From Stropharia rugosoannulata (Eukaryota; Basidiomycota; Agaricomycetes; Agaricales; Strophariaceae): a stretch of 64,000 nt of DNA. The notes beneath the pieces are model-generated. The model saw nothing but the letters and a program-made list of their open reading frames with translations, was not told the DNA's origin and did not search any database. The position numbers were made by a program, and so were the translations under genes. This document shows positions 59,929-64,000 of this stretch, piece after piece; within the stretch, counting starts at the first letter, position 1; every line of letters begins with the position of its first letter. The DNA lies in assembly GCA_028532985.1 (NCBI GenBank), contig JANCIK010000011.1, positions 1,612,001 to 1,676,000 of the forward strand, written 5' to 3'.

Positions 59929-60559
59929 ATTAAATGCACGGAAAAGGATGAGAGAGGTTCTGAAAGACTCTGACCTCGGAGTCACCTTCATATTGCCAAG
60001 GACAGACGTCACGACGAATCAGCAAGAATGTTGTGAAATGGCCACAAGTATAAATCTTGTTGGTGAGGTAAACTTTGTTTCCTTCGAAAATTAACCATTC
60101 ACTGAAATAATGACTCGTGGAAAGGACTTGAAAAAGAGGCACGATGAAAGAGCTTTTGCTTGTAGCTTCACAATCGAAAGGATCACACACCATGATGACA
60201 ACGAGCATATAGAAATGAACGCCATGAATGCACCCTAGTTTTCGTCTGGACAAACAGATACCAAATGCGCGCAACATGGAAAATAGCAATACGTGTCTCC
60301 AGTTATGTGCTACTCAAAGCACTACAGGGCATTGACGTTGTTGTCGCACTGCCTAGGCGGCTGACAGGAATATCCAAATTATTGTCGCCTAGAAAAACGA
60401 GATGGCCTCCGCATGACCAGATCTCAGCATTATTTTGATAACTGAGCGAGGTGATGTGCTCGAGCAAACGAATTGAATGGCTGTATCGATGCATTACCTA
60501 TAGGGGGTAATCATTTGTACTTAGCTAAAAGCCAAAAATGAACTTGTTCAAGTACATGT
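59929..60559. other. Intergenic, nothing recognised
   Basis: About 630 bp between two convergent genes. A 119-codon minus-strand open frame (59930-60289) overlaps it but shows no family feature, and I leave it uncalled. Confidence 0.4.
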
Positions 60560-60917
60560 TTACGGCTCGAGACTATAAGTATTCTTCTCCAGCTAAAACA
60601 ATGTTATTAGTAAGTCCGTGGCCAGCAAGAAGGAAACACACCTCCGTCTCTAACTCCCTCCGCACACGAAACTCGTGCTCGGCCTTGATGACAAGATGGT
60701 GGTCATCCAAATCTTCGATGATAAAGCTCTCTTTCTCATTCATCATGAGAAGGATCTGCTTCACCGCTGGATCACTGCGTCGACAAAGTCAACAATTGTA
60801 CCAAAGTCAAGAGTCAAGACACGTTGGTGCCTACCAAGTGAGAATGACACCTAAAACCCATCACCAGAGAAATCTCGTAGTAGTTAAGCAGCAGGACGTA
60901 CCTCTAATGGCCCTCAT
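60560..60917 (-). CDS. TFB5: TFIIH subunit TFB5
   Basis: Smallest subunit of TFIIH, acting in transcription start and nucleotide-excision repair through Tfb2/p52. The four-exon model gives 65 residues, the usual size. It begins MRAIRGVILTCDPAVKQI, has the family core FIIEDLDDHHLVI and ends ETELEKNTYSLEP. The second exon is only 16 nt (60835-60850, supplying GVILT with its neighbours). Because of the small exons, no open frame of useful length marks this gene except in exon 3. It is head to head with the ribose-5-phosphate isomerase gene. Confidence 0.9.
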
Positions 60918-61228
60918 CCGGCAACTTGACGGTCGTCGCAGAATTTGCAGATGGTGGTCAGGAGAGAGTTCGGGATCACAAATGTCTCACGTTTAATTCG
61001 CGCTGTTCCTTCGTCTGTTAAGTACTAACAAGTGCGTACCGCTCTCTAGTCTAAACCACAGCTGCTTGATCAGTACATTTTGGGCTAGGACATAGAAGTC
61101 CATTGCAAATCGCGACTAGAAAAATCGCGGACCGGCCCAGCAGACCGCTGTAAATATATATGCTGCGATCAGCGAGCTCTTGGCTCCAAACGACCCGCTT
61201 GCGCCAATTCTCTTCGCATCGTCCCAAA
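60918..61228. other. Shared TFB5/RKI1 upstream region
   Basis: About 310 bp between the TFB5 start and the furthest-upstream ATG that could belong to the isomerase. Probably a bidirectional promoter. No motif that I trust. Confidence 0.4.
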
Positions 61229-61551
61229 ATGCCTCTGCCGTCGCAAATTCACGATGATATTCCGTAAGTTTATCGGCCTATGTTGTTTGAAGACGGTACT
61301 CAAGGGCCTTGATCTCATTCTCCTTTCTCGGTACCCTCCGAAACTGGTTATCATTTACCCGACATATCCGACTTTCACTTCTCACTCTCTGAGCCCAGCG
61401 CGACGCCAGTCATCCCAGAGATTAAGCCGGTAGGATTGGGTTTGCCGGAGAGCGCTGTCCCCCGTACCAATCAAAGTATGTGAGACCCGCGTACAATATA
61501 GGTCACTCCCCTCTCTCAACACAAACTTTCACTCAAGTTGTTCCTACACCC
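61229..61551 (+). other. Possible upstream exons of the isomerase gene
   Basis: An ATG at 61229 opens a short frame (MPLPSQIHDDIP) followed by a GTAAGT donor. A later open stretch (FSLSEPSATPVIPEIKP) could splice to the isomerase as RTNQIVPTPMDP. This would add a Pro-rich N-terminal extension. Alternatively these are 5'-UTR exons or part of a separate tiny gene. Confidence 0.3.
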
Positions 61552-62760
61552 ATGGACCCTATTGAACAATCGAAGAGATTCGCAGCATACACGGCAGTCG
61601 ATCACCACGTAAAGGCAGAACATAGGGTGAGTGCCTGTGCGCAATAAGATTAGAACGGCAGCTGATCGACATGCAGGTGATTGGCATCGGGTCTGGTGGG
61701 ACAGTTTGCGGTCGGCCTTAACCATACGTCTGACTTCGTTTCGAGGCTCTACTGTCCCTTATGTTGTAGACCGCATCGTGCAGCAAGGGGCTGGTGTGAA
61801 TAAGGGTCGAGTGTTTATTCCTACTGGTGAGCCAGACCGATTTCATTTGTTTCAATTTCTTACTTCTTAATCGTAGGGTTCCAATCGAAACAGCTCATTG
61901 TCGCTGCTGGGCTGACTCTTGGAGATGTAGACCAGTATCCTACAATCGACGTTACCTTAGATGGCGCCGATGAGTGAGTCTTGTTTAGTATGAAGCCAAC
62001 GGCATCTGACATATTCGTTTAACAGAGTAGACCGCGCACTTAACTGTGTGAAAGGGGGAGGAGCATGCCATTTGAGAGAAAAGGTGCTCGCTGAAGCCGC
62101 CAAAACGTAATATATATTGTTTCGAATTGTGTTCTCTCATACTCAACCTACATCCAGTTTCATTCTTGTTGCTGATCACCGCAAGAACGTCGAGTACTTG
62201 GGGACCAGTGTGCGTTCCCTGGATTCAGGCATACCCTCCTAGCTTAATGTATGCTCTTAAGTGGGCGCCAGGTATACCGATTGAAGTCGTACCATTCGCT
62301 TACGCTAAAGTTCTTCAAAATCTACACCATATCCTTGACTCGCCGAAAGCCACACTTCGCATGGCAGTCAAAAAAGGTATGCTGAAATCGTTTCATCAAT
62401 ACTCTTCCTTACGGTAATTCTTTCTCTTTCAGCCGGCCCAGTCGTCTCTGACAATGGAAACTTCATTATTGATGCGCCATTCAGTCGCAAACACATGGAG
62501 GACCCCTACGTGGTATGTGATATTTTGCCTCCGGTGCTATCATCTTCAACGAGTTCGCTTCAGATCATGAGTCAAATAAAGATGTTAACCGGAGTAGTTG
62601 AGGTTGGGCTTTTCTGTAAGATGGCGAAAGCGGCGTACTTTGGAAACCCCGTGAGTATAAAAAAGTATATAATCATCCGACGCTAATGGATCTCTAGGAC
62701 GGGTCTGTCACGATTAGAAATCTCGATGGTACCACGGAAACAATACAAGCAGACGCATAA
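61552..62760 (+). CDS. RKI1: Ribose-5-phosphate isomerase
   Basis: Interconverts ribose-5-P and ribulose-5-P in the pentose phosphate pathway. RpiA-type motifs are all present: [64 protein letters not shown] and [50 protein letters not shown] and AYFGN follow. GSGST is formed across an intron (GSG, then STV). At least seven introns. The ATG at 61552 ([20 protein letters not shown]) gives the normal start of the family, but an extension from 61229 is possible. Stop 62758-62760. The same strand carries AROM 325 bp downstream. Confidence 0.92.
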
Positions 62761-63085
62761 AATGATCTTCAAGAATGTTTTCATAAACCTATTATATATA
62801 TACCAGTTCGATTTCTTGCTTGGTTGTATCTTGCTTGTATATATGCTTTTCATTTGTAGGGGACCATATATTAGTCTTTGTCGATGTATCTGTCATAATG
62901 AGATATGTTCGGACTTGGATGCTCACACTGCTCAGGATTTTTCGGCGATGACGGACGTAATTCATGGACGGAAAAGGGATATGATCGGGCCGCGGTAAGC
63001 TACATAAAAATCAGCGCAGATAAATAAATACACTGTACCTTGTCGTTTTATCCCGCTCTGTGCCCCCAGGGTCTGTCATCACAAA
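62761..63085. other. Intergenic between RKI1 and AROM
   Basis: 325 bp, AT-rich at first, holding the RKI1 3' UTR and the AROM promoter. Nothing else seen. Confidence 0.4.

Positions 63086-64000
<915 letters not shown>

Overview
The window is nuclear DNA of a filamentous basidiomycete, most likely a mushroom-forming agaricomycete. Genes are broken by many short GT-AG introns of about 48-70 bp, they lie on both strands without operons, and several families are basidiomycete-typical (DUF6534 membrane proteins, a CPL1-like secreted protein, a possible CCL2-like beta-trefoil protein, multi-copy COMT-type O-methyltransferases). The species cannot be told from the sequence. Intron joins were worked out by reading frame and splice consensus, without transcript data.

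Layout. 1-4.8 kb: the end of a RING-finger/coiled-coil gene, SEC61 beta, then 2.4 kb with nothing recognisable. 4.8-12.7 kb: a large ABCC-type ABC transporter and a SMYD-like SET-domain protein. 12.9-15.3 kb: a decayed 3' fragment beside a DUF6534 gene of the same family. 16.3-21.9 kb: mitochondrial aconitase and an unrecognised coiled-coil gene. 22.6-29.1 kb: a small secreted beta-trefoil protein and two related seven-helix membrane proteins. 29.4-32.3 kb: a secreted modular CPL1-like protein. 33.8-54.1 kb: an accessory block with four paralogous O-methyltransferases (three in tandem on +, one on -), an MFS monocarboxylate-type transporter, an acyl-CoA delta-9 desaturase with a cytochrome b5 tail, a secreted SMP-30/gluconolactonase-like protein and MED8. 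54.7 kb: a small TIR element (MITE). 55.7-64 kb: a kinase-like protein with a degraded active site, a mitochondrial HMG-box protein, a second DUF6534 gene, TFIIH subunit TFB5, ribose-5-phosphate isomerase and the 5' end of the pentafunctional AROM gene.

Function. Aconitase (TCA cycle), Rki1 (pentose phosphate pathway) and AROM (shikimate pathway, using erythrose-4-phosphate) are core metabolism. SEC61 beta, MED8 and TFB5 are core secretion and transcription parts. The O-methyltransferase/transporter block looks like tailoring and export capacity for small phenolic or other hydroxylated metabolites, but no PKS, NRPS or terpene synthase is in the window, so a biosynthetic cluster is only a hypothesis.

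The most unusual thing I see is a set of very small exons. All four O-methyltransferases keep the same 12-nt and 14-nt exons, the MFS gene has a 7-nt exon, the ABC gene has an 11-nt exon carrying its signature motif, and TFB5 has a 16-nt exon. One seven-helix gene appears to use two GC-AG introns.
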